NCBI GenBank assembly: GCA_036345935.2 | Contig: JADWOT020000005.1 | Coordinates: 5,017,960-5,081,959, forward strand | Length of the DNA: 64,000 nucleotides | Reading direction: 5' to 3' | From: Taenia hydatigena | Lineage: Eukaryota; Platyhelminthes; Cestoda; Cyclophyllidea; Taeniidae | Shown here: piece after piece, positions 62,717-64,000 of the stretch | Position numbering within the stretch: position 1 is the stretch's first letter | Layout: every line of letters begins with the position of its first letter | Program-made: the position numbers and the translations under genes | The notes under the pieces: model-generated | Database searches by the model: none | What the model was told of the DNA's origin: nothing | Seen by the model: the letters and a program-made list of their open reading frames with translations, nothing else

Positions 62717-64000
62717 GTGAGTTGCGATCCAGAAAATGGGTTAGGGCTGACCTATTCTTCAATAGCTGTGTGTAAGTTTGCATCTGATGCACCAATGAAA
62801 GGTTTTGCACCGCTAAGGCAGCCAGTTGAAAATGCTGAGTGGTAGCAGTGGCTTACATTATCCTTTGGTTGCGTGAACACGAGACGAATAAGGGTCTCCT
62901 AAAAACCACCATCCGATCAAATGCAGAGTAGTGTTTCGCCAACTATCGTGGAGTAGAGTCTCCTTTACCTTTTGAAATACCGAAGCCTTGCGATTCTCTT
63001 AACTTGGAGGAAGGGTATTTTTCAACTTCTATTTAAAAGGCGAAGGAAGTATGGGGAACAGATGGATTATTTTAAAGACTTCAACATCCCGATCTCCTCC
63101 TTAATTTGCCTTATGCATTCAGGTGTTCATAGAATGCGCGGGCTCTTTTATATCCCACTACTTTACTATTGTGAGATAGCTTTGTGACATTTGCAAATGT
63201 AAATACACCAGCTTTTGGTGGGACATGCGATGATTATAGGAAATGAACAAGGAGGCAAACCCAGTAAATTTAGTGGAAAGTGCGTGGGCGAACTGTGGGC
63301 TTGTCATTAATATATGGGTGACCGGACACTTACGTCTTGACCTGTAGAAATACGGTTAACATTCAATATTGTAGTCTGAGAATCGTTACCAGCTTTTGCT
63401 AATTGACACGCGGTGCGGAATTCATAGTATTTTATGGTCCTCTATAATGAAACGCCCACGATTAATCACATTTTTGCAAAGTAGACGGCATCTAATTCTA
63501 AATTTTAGTCCTCAGAGGAAACTAGTGGATAATTACCATGCATCAGGTGTCCTTATTTCTGCATCCATTCCCGTGCCCAAATCGAGAAATAAAGTTACAC
63601 TTAGTTGCAATATCTTCTACGTTTACATAGATTCCGTTCGGTGCACTAGACAATTTTTTGGGTAAGCAAAATAAGGCCCGGCACTTGCTTCTGCTAGTAG
63701 ATCCGAATTTTTGGATGTCAGTACCCCACAAAACCGAGACAGAGTAGAATAGGGGCTGAGGCTTGAAGTTCATTTTTAAGCTGAAAGTCAATTGCTACGG
63801 CTAATGAGACTACTGCACTGTCCAAAGTGCATTAAAAGAAGGAATACATCCCAGTTATTTCCATAAGTCTGCGCTCCACTTTGCACTAAGCTAAACGTTC
63901 TGGGCCACATGCATGCAAACAAAAGCGATGGGGCTCGTGGGGTAGTGTCAATCAAGGAAGTGACTCAATGAGTGCGTCTAGGCAATGCATTTTAATGACC
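62717..64000. other. No recognisable gene
   Basis: A 71-codon frame at 62972-63187 and overlapping frames on both strands at 63396-63791, none recognised. Confidence 0.42.

Overview
This 64 kb window looks like gene-poor nuclear DNA of an invertebrate animal. It is AT-rich but has no obvious CpG depletion. I see no bacterial operons, no long open reading frames outside tandem repeats, no rRNA and no convincing tRNA. It contains a degenerate animal-type histone H2B copy, SINE-like dispersed repeats and long minisatellite blocks. A flatworm would fit, but that is a guess from general character and not from a diagnostic sequence. The 100-N run at 42043-42142 marks a draft-assembly gap.

Region by region. 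1-3985 holds no recognisable gene. 3986-5061 is a diverged direct duplication whose first arm carries an inserted ~181 bp SINE-like element (minus orientation). A second copy of the same element follows at about 5090-5280 and a third lies at about 28018-28210. 5.4-25.8 kb is mostly featureless, with scattered short exon-like reading frames, a weak reverse-transcriptase-like FVDD motif near 12.19 kb and a degenerate 2A-like motif near 15.6 kb. 25859-26536 is bounded by perfect 43 bp inverted repeats. 27-42 kb again holds only weak exon candidates. 42143-48557 is a composite satellite: a 68 bp family next to the assembly gap grades into about 5 kb of a diverged 61 bp family, which abuts five nearly identical 161 bp units plus one decayed unit. 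50299-50483 is a histone H2B pseudogene with a TATA-like and a CCAAT box still upstream. 57-64 kb contains a few more exon-like frames, including a plus-strand cluster at 61.8-62.7 kb.

The well-supported content is the repeat architecture and the H2B pseudogene. The exon candidates are short reading frames chosen for residue composition and neighbouring splice-like signals. Many frames of this length arise by chance, so each has low confidence and none has an assigned function. I cannot show that any of them belong to one gene; a large-intron gene crossing the window is possible but unproven.
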